36,393 nucleotides of DNA, taken from positions 1 through 36,393 of the forward strand of contig JAHHOT010000009.1 in assembly GCA_018677555.1 (NCBI GenBank). The letters run 5' to 3'. The position numbers and the translations under genes are program-made. This stretch comes from Gammaproteobacteria bacterium. GTDB taxonomy: Bacteria > Pseudomonadota > Gammaproteobacteria > Steroidobacterales > Woeseiaceae. Shown piece after piece: positions 24,572 through 33,653 of this stretch (position 1 is its first letter; each line of letters begins with the position of its first letter). The notes beneath the pieces were generated by a model, which ran no database searches, was not told the DNA's origin, and saw nothing but the letters and a program-made list of their open reading frames with translations.

Positions 24572-26554
24572 TCAGTCTTCGTACAGCGCTAGCGCCGTCA
24601 GTTTTCGGCCGGTCTGCAGTATCACGTACTGCTTGCCTTTGTGGATGTAGGTCATCATGCCGTAGGAACTGGTGTCGGGAACTTCGACCATGCCCAATTG
24701 CTCGCCCGTGGTTTTGTCAACGGCGAACAGCTGCGGTGTGCCGTCGCTCGAGTGGCTGGCATACATCAGCATCGTCGGTGTCACGGCCATCGGCGCAGCT
24801 TGTCCGGTACCGGTATCGGGAATGTCCAGGCCCTGTAGCGCCGGGTGATCCAGTACGAGCTGTGGCGTCTCGCCGACCGGGATCCACCACAGGTGTTCAC
24901 CGGTGTTCATGTCGATCGCGGTAATGCGGCTGTACGGCGGTTTGAACATATTGAGGTCGTCGGGACCACGGATACCGAAGCCGCTCAGTACGGCATAGTC
25001 GGCAATGGTAGAGCCGGTCGGCTTGTCGAGGATGGCGTCGCGTTCCGCACCGGGTGCCATGATGCGCGTCGAGCAGTGCTTGCGTGACGTGACGTACAGG
25101 ATGCCGGTGTTCGGGTCGGCTGCAGCAGGCCCGTCAATGTTTACGCCACCGATATCGCCCGGGCACCACAGCGACCCTTTATAGCCCTGATCGTTGTCAC
25201 GATGCAGCGGCGGGTTGAACAGCGGCCCGATTTTGTAGTCCTTCAATATTTCGATCATCTTCGCCCGTAATTCAGGCGTGAAATCGATCAGGTCGTCGTG
25301 TGTCAGTCCCTGGATGTCGTAGGGCGCAGGCCGGGTCGGGAATGGCTGCGTCTTCGAGAGCTTTTCGCCCGGCATTTCCGATGCAGGTACCGGCCGTTCC
25401 TCTATCGGCCATACGGGCTCGCCCGTTACCCGATTAAACGTGTAGGCGAACGATTGCTTGGTCACCTGCACGACAATGGGAATATCCTTGCCATCGACGT
25501 TGACGTCCAGCAGCACGGGCGCGGTCGGCGTGTCGTAGTTCCAGATATCGTGATGCACCATCTGGAAGTGCCACTTGCGCTCGCCGTTTTTCACGTCCAG
25601 CGCAATGAGGCTGGTGCTGAACAAATTGTCGCCGGGACGGAAGCCCCCATAGAAGTCCAGGGTAGCGCCGTTGGTCGGGATGTACACGATGCCGCGCTCC
25701 TGGTCGGTCGACAGCGGTGCCCAGGACGAGATGTCACCGGTCCATTTCCAGGCATCGTTCTCCCAGGTCTCGTGACCAAATTCACCAGGGCCTGGCAAGA
25801 CATTGAATTTCCATAGGAAATCCCCGGTCTTGGCGTCGTAAGCGAGAATGTCGCCGGGAATATTCTCGATGCGCGACTGGTTGTAGCCCTGCTCGGCTGA
25901 GTTGCCGACGACGACGACACCGTTGACCACGATCGGCGGCGACGATGTCGTGATGTATCCCGTCTCCAGCGGAATTCCGTCATAAGGATCGTACTCATGG
26001 CCGAGATCCGCCAGCATGTCGACCACGCCCGTTTCAGGGAATCCTTCTACAGGCACTTTCTTGCCGAAGCCTTCGAGCGGCCGCCCGGTCTTTGCGTCGA
26101 GTGCGGTCAGGAAAAACGCCGGCGATGAGATATAGATAACGTCGCGGCCATCGACGTTCGCATACGCTACGCCTTTGCCGTAGTCCTTGCGCATGGAGTA
26201 TTCCCAGCGCGCCGTATTGGGCTCGCGGTAGGACCAGATCGTTTCGCCGCTTTCCGGATCGATGGCGACGACGTGCCGGCGCGGACCGGCGACGGTATAA
26301 AGCCGCCCGTTAATATAGCTGGGCGTCGAGCGCCCGCTGGCGGCATTGAAACTGGCGCCATCCCATACCCAGGTCTCCTCGAGGTCTTCGAAGTTATCTT
26401 CATCGATAAGGTCTGCCGGCGAGTAGCGCGTGTGAGCCGAATCGCCACCCAGGTAATGCCATTGCCCATTGCGCGTTCCGGGCGCGTCTGCAGAGGCCAG
26501 ATTAACCAGGGCCAGTCCGACTATTACGCTGCCCGTCCTCATCAAGTTCAACAT
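24572..26554 (-). CDS. PQQ-dependent dehydrogenase (periplasmic paralogue)
   Basis: A 660-residue quinoprotein with an eight-bladed propeller fold expected, like glucose or alcohol dehydrogenases using PQQ. It has a signal peptide (ending LASADA), GQWHYLGGDSAHTRYSP, SRIENIPGDILAYDA and HHDIWNYDTPTAP, the last corresponding to the catalytic-Asp region in membrane glucose dehydrogenase. There is no haem motif in the protein, so it needs an outside acceptor such as the cytochrome c that follows. I chose the ATG at 26554, preceded by AAAGGA. The gene begins 23 bases after its paralogue ends. The substrate is unknown, and no PQQ synthesis genes are in the window. Confidence 0.9.
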   Translation of the reverse strand: MLNLMRTGSVIVGLALVNLASADAPGTRNGQWHYLGGDSAHTRYSPADLIDEDNFEDLEETWVWDGASFNAASGRSTPSYINGRLYTVAGPRRHVVAIDPESGETIWSYREPNTARWEYSMRKDYGKGVAYANVDGRDVIYISSPAFFLTALDAKTGRPLEGFGKKVPVEGFPETGVVDMLADLGHEYDPYDGIPLETGYITTSSPPIVVNGVVVVGNSAEQGYNQSRIENIPGDILAYDAKTGDFLWKFNVLPGPGEFGHETWENDAWKWTGDISSWAPLSTDQERGIVYIPTNGATLDFYGGFRPGDNLFSTSLIALDVKNGERKWHFQMVHHDIWNYDTPTAPVLLDVNVDGKDIPIVVQVTKQSFAYTFNRVTGEPVWPIEERPVPASEMPGEKLSKTQPFPTRPAPYDIQGLTHDDLIDFTPELRAKMIEILKDYKIGPLFNPPLHRDNDQGYKGSLWCPGDIGGVNIDGPAAADPNTGILYVTSRKHCSTRIMAPGAERDAILDKPTGSTIADYAVLSGFGIRGPDDLNMFKPPYSRITAIDMNTGEHLWWIPVGETPQLVLDHPALQGLDIPDTGTGQAAPMAVTPTMLMYASHSSDGTPQLFAVDKTTGEQLGMVEVPDTSSYGMMTYIHKGKQYVILQTGRKLTALALYED

Positions 26555-26577
26555 TCGATATATCCTTTGCTGCGTTA

Positions 26578-28653
26578 CTACCATTCACCCAGCGCAAGCG
26601 CGGTGAGCGTCGATCCGGATTGCAGTATCACGTACTGCGTATCGTCGTGCATGTAGGTCATCGTCCCGTAGCGAATTCGATTGCCGCCAACTTCGACGAC
26701 GCCGACGGTCTCGCCGGTGGCCTTGTCGACCGCAAACAGCGCGGGCGTACCATCGCTCAGTTCGCTGCCATACATCAGGAGTGTTTTGGTCGCCGTCATC
26801 GACGCGAGCCGCCCCGTGCCGGTATCCGGGATTTCCAGGCCCTGCAATTTCGGATGTTCCAGAATGTTTTGCGGCGTCTCGCCGACCGGAACCATCCAGA
26901 CGTGCTCGCCGGTGTTCATGTCTATCGCCGTGATGCGGCTGTACGGCGGTTTGAACAGCGGCAGGTCGTCAGGACCGCGTACGCCGTCGGGCCGCAGGAC
27001 CGCATAGTCGGCGAACGTTGTGCCGGTCGGCGCATCGAGCAATGCATCGCGTTCAACGCCGGGCGCGATGATGCGTGACGTGCAGCCGGTGTGGGAGGTG
27101 ACAAACAGAAGCCCTGTTTCCGGATCGGCGGCATTGGGCCCGTCGATATTGGCTCCGCCTGAGTCGCCCGGGCACCAGAAGGCGGCCTTGTAGCCCTCGT
27201 CGTTGTCCCGGTGTAGCGGCGGGTTGAATAGCGGGCCAATCTTGTAGTCCTTGAGGTTGTCGATCGCGGCGGCACGCAATTCCGGCGTGAACTCGATGAG
27301 ATCGTCGTGTGTCAGCCCCTGGATGTCATAGGGCGCAGGCCTGGTCGGGAACGGTTGCGTTTTCGCCAGCTTCTCGCCCGGAATGGTGGAGGCAGGTACC
27401 GGCTTTTCGACGATAGGCCAGATTGGCTCACCGGTCTTGCGATTGAGAGTGTAGGCAAAAGACTGCTTCGTGGTTTGCACGACAATCGGCACGGTTTTAC
27501 CGTCGATCGTTACGTCCATGAGCGTCGGCGCGGTTGGTGTGTCGTAGTTCCAGATATCGTGATGCACCATCTGGAAATGCCAGACACGCTCGCCGGAACT
27601 CACGTCGAGGGCGATCAGGCTCGTGCCGAACAGGTTGTCTCCCGGGTGGAAGCCGCCGTAAAAGTCGATAGTTGCGCCGTTGGTCGGGATGTACACGATG
27701 CCCAGTTCGTGATCGCCTGCCAGTGGCGCCCACGAGGAGACGTCGCCGGTGTATTTCCAGGCATCGTTTTCCCAGGTGTCGTGGCCAAACTCGCCGGGTC
27801 GGGGGATGACATTGAACTTCCAGAGGAACTCGCCGCTGCGGGCATCGTAGGCGAGTATGTCGCCGGGTACGTTCTCGATGCGCGACTGGTTGTAACCCTG
27901 TTCAGCCGAGTTGCCGACGACCACCACGCCGTTGATGACAATGGGTGGGGACGACGACGTGATGTAACCGCGCTCCAGCGGGATACCCTCGTAAGGGTCG
28001 TATTCATGGCCGAGATCGGCAAGCAGATCGACAACACCGGTTTGCGGGAACCCGTCGATCGGCACTGCTTTGCCGAATCCTGCGAGTGGCTGCCCGGTTT
28101 CGGCGTCGAGCGCTGTCAGAAAGAATGCCGGCGACACGATATAAATCACACCGCGACCGTCGACTTCGGCGTACGCGACCCCCTTGCCGTAGTCCTTGCG
28201 CATGGAGTATTCCCAGCGTGGCGTTTTCGGCTCCACCCAGGACCACAGCAGTTCTCCCGTCGCGGGATCCAGAGCTAGCACATAGCGACGCGGCCCGGCG
28301 ACGGTATACAGCCTGCCGTTGATGTAGCTTGGAGTCGATCGGCCGCTGGCGGCGTTGAAGCTGGCGCCGTCCCACAGCCACGCCTCTTCCAGGTCTTCGA
28401 AGTTGTCGGCGTCGATCTGGTCGAGCGGCGAAAAGCGAGTGTGCGCCGCATCGCCGCCGAGGTATTGCCATTGGCCGCCGCTCGTTCCGGGCCCTTCCCG
28501 AACGCCTTCCCCGACAGCGCGAGCCGGAGAGTCTGCGGTATCCATGGAAACGTTTTCCGGCGATCGGCAGGCGGATACCGCGATCAGAAGTAACACGAAA
28601 ACGGATGATGCGCGTAGCCGGACGGGTCCGGTTACGTCCGATGTCCTGGTCAT
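26578..28653 (-). CDS. PQQ-dependent dehydrogenase (lipoprotein paralogue)
   Basis: A 691-residue quinoprotein very similar along its whole length to the next gene (shared GRSTPSYINGRLYTVAGPRR, HHDIWNYDTPTAP, TRPAPYDIQGLTHDDLI). It differs at the N-terminus, which has a lipobox (VSAC, lipidated C29) and a linker of about 25 residues, so it should be tethered to a membrane while its paralogue is soluble. GGGGGA precedes the ATG. It is first in the minus-strand operon: quinoprotein lipoprotein, soluble quinoprotein, cytochrome c. The paralogues probably arose by tandem duplication and differ in place or substrate. Confidence 0.9.
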   Translation of the reverse strand: MTRTSDVTGPVRLRASSVFVLLLIAVSACRSPENVSMDTADSPARAVGEGVREGPGTSGGQWQYLGGDAAHTRFSPLDQIDADNFEDLEEAWLWDGASFNAASGRSTPSYINGRLYTVAGPRRYVLALDPATGELLWSWVEPKTPRWEYSMRKDYGKGVAYAEVDGRGVIYIVSPAFFLTALDAETGQPLAGFGKAVPIDGFPQTGVVDLLADLGHEYDPYEGIPLERGYITSSSPPIVINGVVVVGNSAEQGYNQSRIENVPGDILAYDARSGEFLWKFNVIPRPGEFGHDTWENDAWKYTGDVSSWAPLAGDHELGIVYIPTNGATIDFYGGFHPGDNLFGTSLIALDVSSGERVWHFQMVHHDIWNYDTPTAPTLMDVTIDGKTVPIVVQTTKQSFAYTLNRKTGEPIWPIVEKPVPASTIPGEKLAKTQPFPTRPAPYDIQGLTHDDLIEFTPELRAAAIDNLKDYKIGPLFNPPLHRDNDEGYKAAFWCPGDSGGANIDGPNAADPETGLLFVTSHTGCTSRIIAPGVERDALLDAPTGTTFADYAVLRPDGVRGPDDLPLFKPPYSRITAIDMNTGEHVWMVPVGETPQNILEHPKLQGLEIPDTGTGRLASMTATKTLLMYGSELSDGTPALFAVDKATGETVGVVEVGGNRIRYGTMTYMHDDTQYVILQSGSTLTALALGEW

Positions 28654-28894
28654 GCTCGTCCCCCGCCGTCACCGATTTGCGCAAAATACGATGCCGGCCC
28701 CACGCTGCAACGGTTCTGGTTATTGATCTGCCGGCGACCAAGCATACCCCACGGCTTCCTGCGTTGAAACCGGCCCATATTGTGGCAGTCGTGCCGCTGA
28801 ATTGGTTACATTGGTAATAGGAACAACGACATGGTATCGATCACTGCGCAGCGCAGAGCGCGCAGTGGCTGCCTGATTCCGGGGACAAAACCTT

Positions 28895-29320
28895 ATGTTG
28901 CTGGTGCAGAAAAGCGTAGCTCACCCGTGGATGTGCGACGTACTGGGTCACATGACCACGCGCTTCTACCTGAATATGTTCGACGATGCCTCCTACCACT
29001 TGTTGTATGGCGTGTTCGGATGGAGCGGCGCCAGCGATGACCAAGGGGATTTTGGTTGGGCCGACGTCAGGCATACGATTGACTATGTAGCCGAGGTCAA
29101 CGCGGGCGATGTTCTCGAGACCCATGGTGGAATCAGCAAGATCGGCAACAAGTCGATCACGATTCGCTACGAGATGATGAACCTTGGGGAAAACGAACTT
29201 GCCGCAACGCTGGAATGCGTGTGTGTGCTGTTCGACCTGAAGGCGCGCAAAGCCGTACCCCTCACAGACGAGCTGCGTTCGCTCGCAGAGACCCACCTGA
29301 TTCCAGCCGGCGAGCACTGA
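28895..29320 (+). CDS. Hotdog-fold acyl-CoA thioesterase
   Basis: A 141-residue single-domain protein of the 4-hydroxybenzoyl-CoA-thioesterase type. The active-site loop HPWMCDVLGHMTTRFYLNMFDDA corresponds to the usual H.D..GH.n...Y pattern in that family. The middle strand DVLETHGGISKIGNKSITIRYEM is also typical. The acyl group is unknown. It lies 13 bases before the DadA-like gene, so the two are probably co-transcribed. The 241 bases upstream contain the divergent PQQ start and no sigma-70 promoter I trust. The ribosome site is weak. Confidence 0.78.
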   Translation: MLLVQKSVAHPWMCDVLGHMTTRFYLNMFDDASYHLLYGVFGWSGASDDQGDFGWADVRHTIDYVAEVNAGDVLETHGGISKIGNKSITIRYEMMNLGENELAATLECVCVLFDLKARKAVPLTDELRSLAETHLIPAGEH

Positions 29321-29333
29321 GCGTGACACGGCA

Positions 29334-30551
29334 ATGCACGTAGCCGTCCTTGGTGCCGGCGTTACCGGAATCAGCACTGCCTGGTTCCTGTCGCAACAAG
29401 GCCACGAGGTAACCGTCTTCGAACGCAACGATTCCGTTGCCAGCGGCACGAGTTTTGCGAACGCAGGCCAGCTCGCCTACAGCTACGTCGATGCGATGGC
29501 AAATCCGGAATTTGTTGCGCGAATACCGCGAATCGTCGCGAGCCGCGACCCCGGCAGTCGATTCAGCTGGCGCGCGGGTTTCGACTTCAGCGGCTGGATC
29601 ATGAGGTTTCTGAAACAAAGCACTGCGCGCCGCGCGGGCAAGAACACGCTTGCGCTGCTCCCGGTCGCCATGAAGTCCGCGGCATTGATGCGAGAGCTTC
29701 GCGATACGTTGTCACTCGACTTCGATTTTCGCTCGCACGGCAAGCTGGTCATGCTGCGCAGTGCTGGCGAGATCGAAAACGCACAGCGCATTGCCGACAT
29801 GAAAAGAGAACACGGCTGCGAGACGGAGATCGTATCGATAGAGCAGGCGACTGTATTGGAGCCGGCATTGTCGCAAATGGAAGGTGGCTACACGGCGGCC
29901 ATATTCGCGCCCGGCGACCATCTTGGCGATGCGGCCAAGTTCTCGATCGCACTTGCCGAGGTGTTGCAACGAAATTACGCGGTTACGTTCAGAATGCGCG
30001 AGGCCATCGAGCAGATAAAAACCCGGCACGACAGCATTGAGGCGATTAAAACCATACATGATGAGGTGCCGGTAGACGCAGCCGTTGCGTGTCTCGGCGT
30101 ATGGAGCGACGAACTGCTGTGGCCGTTGCGTATACGCACGCATATATGCCCGATTCGTGGTTACAGCATGACGCTACCGATTGGCCCGCACACTCCAACG
30201 CTAAGCGTGACCGATCCGCAACAGCGCGTCGTATTCAGTCGCCTTGGCCAGCGTGTGCGCATTGCAGGATTTGCCGACTTCGTCGGTTTCGACACCGCCG
30301 GCGATCGCGACCGCACGGGGCTATTGCAGGAAGTGGCGCACAGAACGGCGCCGCACGCGGCTGACTACGAGGCCTCGCGACGCCATCGCTGGGGCGGCTT
30401 TCGACCGATGACGCCGACGGGGTTTCCGCTAGTGGGACCGACGAAGATCCGTGGGCTTTATCTCAATACCGGTCATGGGTCATTGGGCTGGACGCTCGCG
30501 CTCGCGACGGCGGAGCAGGTTGCAGCGGACGTGAGCCGCGGGGGAAGTTAA
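29334..30551 (+). CDS. DadA-like D-amino-acid dehydrogenase (FAD)
   Basis: A 405-residue FAD-dependent amine/amino-acid oxidoreductase of the DadA family, which oxidises D-amino acids to 2-oxo acids and passes electrons to quinone. It has an N-terminal FAD fingerprint VLGAGVTGISTAWFL, FERNDSVASGTSFANAGQL and the C-terminal GGFRPMTPTGFPLVGPT...LNTGHGSLGWTLA. Family members attach to the inner membrane. It follows the thioesterase by 13 bases and precedes an NhaC-type antiporter by 85 bases. Specificity (D-alanine, hydroxyproline or another) cannot be read from the sequence. Confidence 0.87.
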   Translation: MHVAVLGAGVTGISTAWFLSQQGHEVTVFERNDSVASGTSFANAGQLAYSYVDAMANPEFVARIPRIVASRDPGSRFSWRAGFDFSGWIMRFLKQSTARRAGKNTLALLPVAMKSAALMRELRDTLSLDFDFRSHGKLVMLRSAGEIENAQRIADMKREHGCETEIVSIEQATVLEPALSQMEGGYTAAIFAPGDHLGDAAKFSIALAEVLQRNYAVTFRMREAIEQIKTRHDSIEAIKTIHDEVPVDAAVACLGVWSDELLWPLRIRTHICPIRGYSMTLPIGPHTPTLSVTDPQQRVVFSRLGQRVRIAGFADFVGFDTAGDRDRTGLLQEVAHRTAPHAADYEASRRHRWGGFRPMTPTGFPLVGPTKIRGLYLNTGHGSLGWTLALATAEQVAADVSRGGS

Positions 30552-30636
30552 GGGCAATCGATCGTCAGGTGTAATAGGATTGGCAAGCGATACTGACCGT
30601 CGCGCCGATCGCGCGCGACTCAGCAAAGGGGGAGCA

Positions 30637-32145
30637 GTGCCGAGTAATTTTTCATGGATCTGGCTCTTGTTAGGGCTGGCCGGAGTCGCATGGTATGCCG
30701 GCAGTCTCGATGCCAATGCCATAGCGGCACAGGGGCACTATGGCTGGCTGTCGCTGTTGCCCGCGGTCGCTGCACTGGCGATCTGCTTCCTGACACGGAA
30801 CGTTATCTTCGCGCTTTTCACCGGCATCATGCTGGCCGGCGCGATCACGGGTCAGTACAACATCATCGAACATTTTCTGTTGCCGAGCCTCGGTACGCGG
30901 CGCTATGCAGAGATACTGCTTATCTATCTGTGGGCCCTAGGTGGATTGCTGGGTATCTGGAACCGTAACGGTGGCGCTTTTCATTTCGCGAGCTGGGTAT
31001 CGCAAAACCTGGTCAAATCCCGCCGCTCGGCCAAGTTCTTTACCTGGATGATGGGTGTGATTTTCCACCAGGGCGGTACCATCAGTACTGTGCTGACGGG
31101 CACGACCGTGCGACCCGTTGCCGATCGGGAAAACGTGTCTCACGAGGAACTTTCGTACATCGTCGATTCGACCGCTTCCCCGGTCGCGACAATTATTCCC
31201 TTCAACGTCTGGCCGTTCTACGTTGCCGGGCTTATTACGATCGATTCGCTCTCGCCCATTGTGACCGGACAGGAATCAGCCATCGGCTGGTTCATGCGTT
31301 CGATCCCGTTCAATTTTTACGGAATCATTGCGGTGACGTTCACCTTCCTGTTTGCTATCGACAAACTGCCGTGGGTCGGCAAGACCATGCAGACGGCCAT
31401 CGATCGTGCACGTTCCGGCGGCGGGCTGAACCGGCCTGGGTCGCAGCCAATGCTGTCCGACGAGCTGGCCGATGCCGATGTAGCCGAGGGCTACCAGCCG
31501 GCGCTCATCGACTTTTTCCTGCCGATATCAGTGCTTTTGAGCGTCGCGATTATCCCGTGGATCATTACCGGCCAGCCGAAAGTGTTCGAGGCATTCAGTC
31601 TCGCTGTCGTGTCGGCCATGATCCTGTCGATCAGCCGCGGGATGAGTGTTGCCGATGCGTTCGACGGCGTGGTCAACGGCATCAAGGGCGTCACGGTGGG
31701 CGCGATCATTCTCGGGCTTGCGGTAACGCTTGGCGTCATTTCAGATACGCTCGGCGCGTCGTCTTTTATTATCCAGGGGACCTCCGCCGTATTGAGTCAG
31801 GTCCCATACATACTGCCTGCCGTCCTCATGTTGATCTGCATGATCGTATCCTTTTCCATTGGTTCGTCGTTCGGGACCTATGCCGTGGTGTTTCCCATTG
31901 CGCTGCCGCTGGCCTATGCGATTTCGCCGGAACCGTTGTTCTTCACGCTCAACTTTGGTGCGATCATGGGAGGCGCGGTGTTCGGCGACCAGTGCTCGCC
32001 CATATCGGACACGACGATTCTGTCGTCCCTGGCCTGCGGCGCCGACCTGATGGATCACGTGTTTACCCAGTTCCCGCTGGCGATGACCGCCGCCGGCATA
32101 TCCATGCTGCTCTATACCGGGATTGCGTTTTTTATCTTCTTATAA
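30637..32145 (+). CDS. NhaC-family Na+/H+ antiporter-like transporter
   Basis: About 502 residues with 11-12 membrane helices and NhaC/YuiF-type phrases: HQGGTISTVLTGTTVRPV, YIVDSTASPVATIIPFN, SIGSSFGTYAVVFPIALPL and GGAVFGDQCSPISDTTILSS. Members exchange Na+ for H+ or carry amino acids or organic acids with Na+. I chose the GTG at 30637 because AAAGGGGGAG precedes it; a TTG at 30580 would add 19 charged residues. Next to a D-amino-acid dehydrogenase, uptake of its substrate is as plausible as ion homeostasis. A stem-loop covers its stop codon. Confidence 0.85.
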   Translation: MPSNFSWIWLLLGLAGVAWYAGSLDANAIAAQGHYGWLSLLPAVAALAICFLTRNVIFALFTGIMLAGAITGQYNIIEHFLLPSLGTRRYAEILLIYLWALGGLLGIWNRNGGAFHFASWVSQNLVKSRRSAKFFTWMMGVIFHQGGTISTVLTGTTVRPVADRENVSHEELSYIVDSTASPVATIIPFNVWPFYVAGLITIDSLSPIVTGQESAIGWFMRSIPFNFYGIIAVTFTFLFAIDKLPWVGKTMQTAIDRARSGGGLNRPGSQPMLSDELADADVAEGYQPALIDFFLPISVLLSVAIIPWIITGQPKVFEAFSLAVVSAMILSISRGMSVADAFDGVVNGIKGVTVGAIILGLAVTLGVISDTLGASSFIIQGTSAVLSQVPYILPAVLMLICMIVSFSIGSSFGTYAVVFPIALPLAYAISPEPLFFTLNFGAIMGGAVFGDQCSPISDTTILSSLACGADLMDHVFTQFPLAMTAAGISMLLYTGIAFFIFL

Positions 32146-32159
32146 CCGTTGGTTATAAG
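32139..32159. terminator. Perfect stem-loop over the antiporter stop codon
   Basis: CTTATAACC, GTT, GGTTATAAG: 9-base perfect arms with a 3-base loop. The plus-strand stop codon TAA lies in the left arm. It sits between convergent genes, so it may end both transcripts, but neither side has a strong T-run and the stem is AT-rich. Confidence 0.45.
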
Positions 32160-32200
32160 GCAGCCTCTTTCGCCGCGACCGCGGCCGGGATAGCTCCGCA

Positions 32201-32878
32201 TCAGGTCATTACTTCGCCGAACTCCTGCGCGACGCGGTGATCGCCGACGACAACATTGTCGTCGCGCACGATTTGCACTGTCTGCATGCCTGCCTCGCGT
32301 GCGGCGTCCAGTTCCCCGGCAACGTCGGACAGGAAAAGAATATTCTCGGGCGGGTAGCCGATCATCGTTGCGATCTCCGAATAGGACGATGGTTTGCGCT
32401 TGTGGCCAACACGCGTGTCGAAAAAGCCGCTGAAAAACGCGCGCAGGTCGCCGGCATTGCTATAGCCGAACAGTAACTGCTGAGCCTGCACGGAGCCGCT
32501 CGAATAGACATAGATAGGTATGCCCGCTTCGTACCAGGACTGCATGTGGCTGACGGCGTCCGGGTAAACATGCCCGGTAAAATCGCCGTTGACGTAGCCG
32601 AATCGCCACAACTTGCCTTGCAACGCCTTCAGCGCTGTTGCCTTGCGATCTTCCCGGATCCACTGCAGCAGGATCGCGATCACTTCCTCTGTGTTTGCGT
32701 CCGGCTCGCCCGCCTCGTCACGCGCGTCGCTAATCAATTTCGCGATACCCGGATGATCCTGGTTCTCGCGCACGAATGCGGCGAGATTTTCGCTGGCGTA
32801 AGGAAACAGCACTTCGTGAACGAATTCAATCGAACTCGTAGTGCCTTCGATGTCGGTGAGAATTGCAGCAATACTCAT
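32201..32878 (-). CDS. mtnC: Enolase-phosphatase E1 (MtnC), methionine salvage
   Basis: A 225-residue HAD-family enzyme that enolises and dephosphorylates 2,3-diketo-5-methylthiopentyl-1-phosphate to acireductone. The HAD motif DIEGTTSS (nucleophile D9), YSSGSVQAQ, HKRKPSSYSEIA and LFLSDVAGELDAAREAGM are all characteristic of MtnC. I chose the ATG at 32878, which overlaps the mtnB stop as ATGA (translational coupling), rather than an upstream start that would add 30 residues. mtnD (acireductone dioxygenase), often adjacent, is absent from the window. Confidence 0.93.
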   Translation of the reverse strand: MSIAAILTDIEGTTSSIEFVHEVLFPYASENLAAFVRENQDHPGIAKLISDARDEAGEPDANTEEVIAILLQWIREDRKATALKALQGKLWRFGYVNGDFTGHVYPDAVSHMQSWYEAGIPIYVYSSGSVQAQQLLFGYSNAGDLRAFFSGFFDTRVGHKRKPSSYSEIATMIGYPPENILFLSDVAGELDAAREAGMQTVQIVRDDNVVVGDHRVAQEFGEVMT

Positions 32879-33489
32879 TTTTTCGCGATCATCTCCTGCC
32901 AGGCACAAGTCATCAAAAACTCTAGTCCTTCCACGTGTCGCTGGGCGTCGTCCATGCTGCTTCCCCACGCGTACAGGCCATGGCCACGAATCAGGAAGCC
33001 GGGCGCAGAGATATCGCCGCCATTCCAGCGTTGCTTTAGTTCTTCGACGATGGACGGTATCTCCTGGCTATTCTCCAGGATCACCAGGCCCAAGCCGCCG
33101 ATATGGGACTCGATACCGTCGAACGCTTTCTGCATCTCGTAGTGCTCGAAATAGAGGTCGGAATCGGCGGTGCGGGAAAGCACCGTCGAGGTTGCGGAGT
33201 TCGTGTGCATGACCGCGCCGATATTGTTATCGAGGCGATACAGCGCGCAGTGCAGGCCGGTTTTCGCCGACGGTTTGCGGGCGGTGTCAACGGGCCTGCC
33301 GTGCAGGTCGCACATCAGGAAATCGTCGGGCGTCAGGCGTGACTTGTCCAGGCCCGACTCGGTAATGAGGCAATTCCCGTTGCGCGAGCGCAGCGAAAAA
33401 TCGCCGCTTGCCGCCAAGCACCACTGGCGCGCGCTGAACAGGCGTACGATCTGGCTGAGGCGTTCTACGTTTTCGGCATCGGAGGTCAT
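32875..33489 (-). CDS. mtnB: Methylthioribulose-1-phosphate dehydratase (MtnB)
   Basis: A 204-residue class II aldolase-like dehydratase of the methionine salvage pathway, coupled to mtnC. Seen: ASGDFSLRSRNG, ITESGLDKSRLTPDDF, FEHYEMQKAF (holding the likely catalytic Glu, as in human APIP) and GHGLYAWG (third zinc His). In the zinc loop the usual HTHS reads HTNS, so one of the three histidine ligands is Asn. The reading is clear at the DNA level (CAC ACG AAC TCC). Metal binding may be altered, or a subgroup may naturally use Asn. The ribosome site is weak. Confidence 0.88.
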   Translation of the reverse strand: MTSDAENVERLSQIVRLFSARQWCLAASGDFSLRSRNGNCLITESGLDKSRLTPDDFLMCDLHGRPVDTARKPSAKTGLHCALYRLDNNIGAVMHTNSATSTVLSRTADSDLYFEHYEMQKAFDGIESHIGGLGLVILENSQEIPSIVEELKQRWNGGDISAPGFLIRGHGLYAWGSSMDDAQRHVEGLEFLMTCAWQEMIAKK

Positions 33490-33534
33490 TATCGAACGCT
33501 CAACCGGTAAATGTCTGGCACCCCAAGCGCAGCG

Positions 33535-33562
33535 TTTACCTGTGCGCCGCGGCAGCTATACC
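33535..33562 (+). promoter_or_regulatory. Possible sigma-70 promoter of the DUF3014 gene
   Basis: TTTACC (33535-33540), 16-base spacer, TATACC (33557-33562). Each box matches 4 of 6, and the pair lies about 90 bases before the ATG. Confidence 0.35.
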
Positions 33563-33653
33563 GCTACACTAGCTTCCCTGTCACGCAACCCCGCAAGCTG
33601 GCGTTCGGGCATTGTCGGCGCAAGGATAACAGTTCCAGGGGAGGACCGGGTCT

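Noticed and set aside
31371-32240. 289-codon plus-strand frame inside the antiporter gene
   Set aside because: Alternate-frame shadow of the NhaC-type gene, rich in Arg and His as typical of GC-rich shadows.
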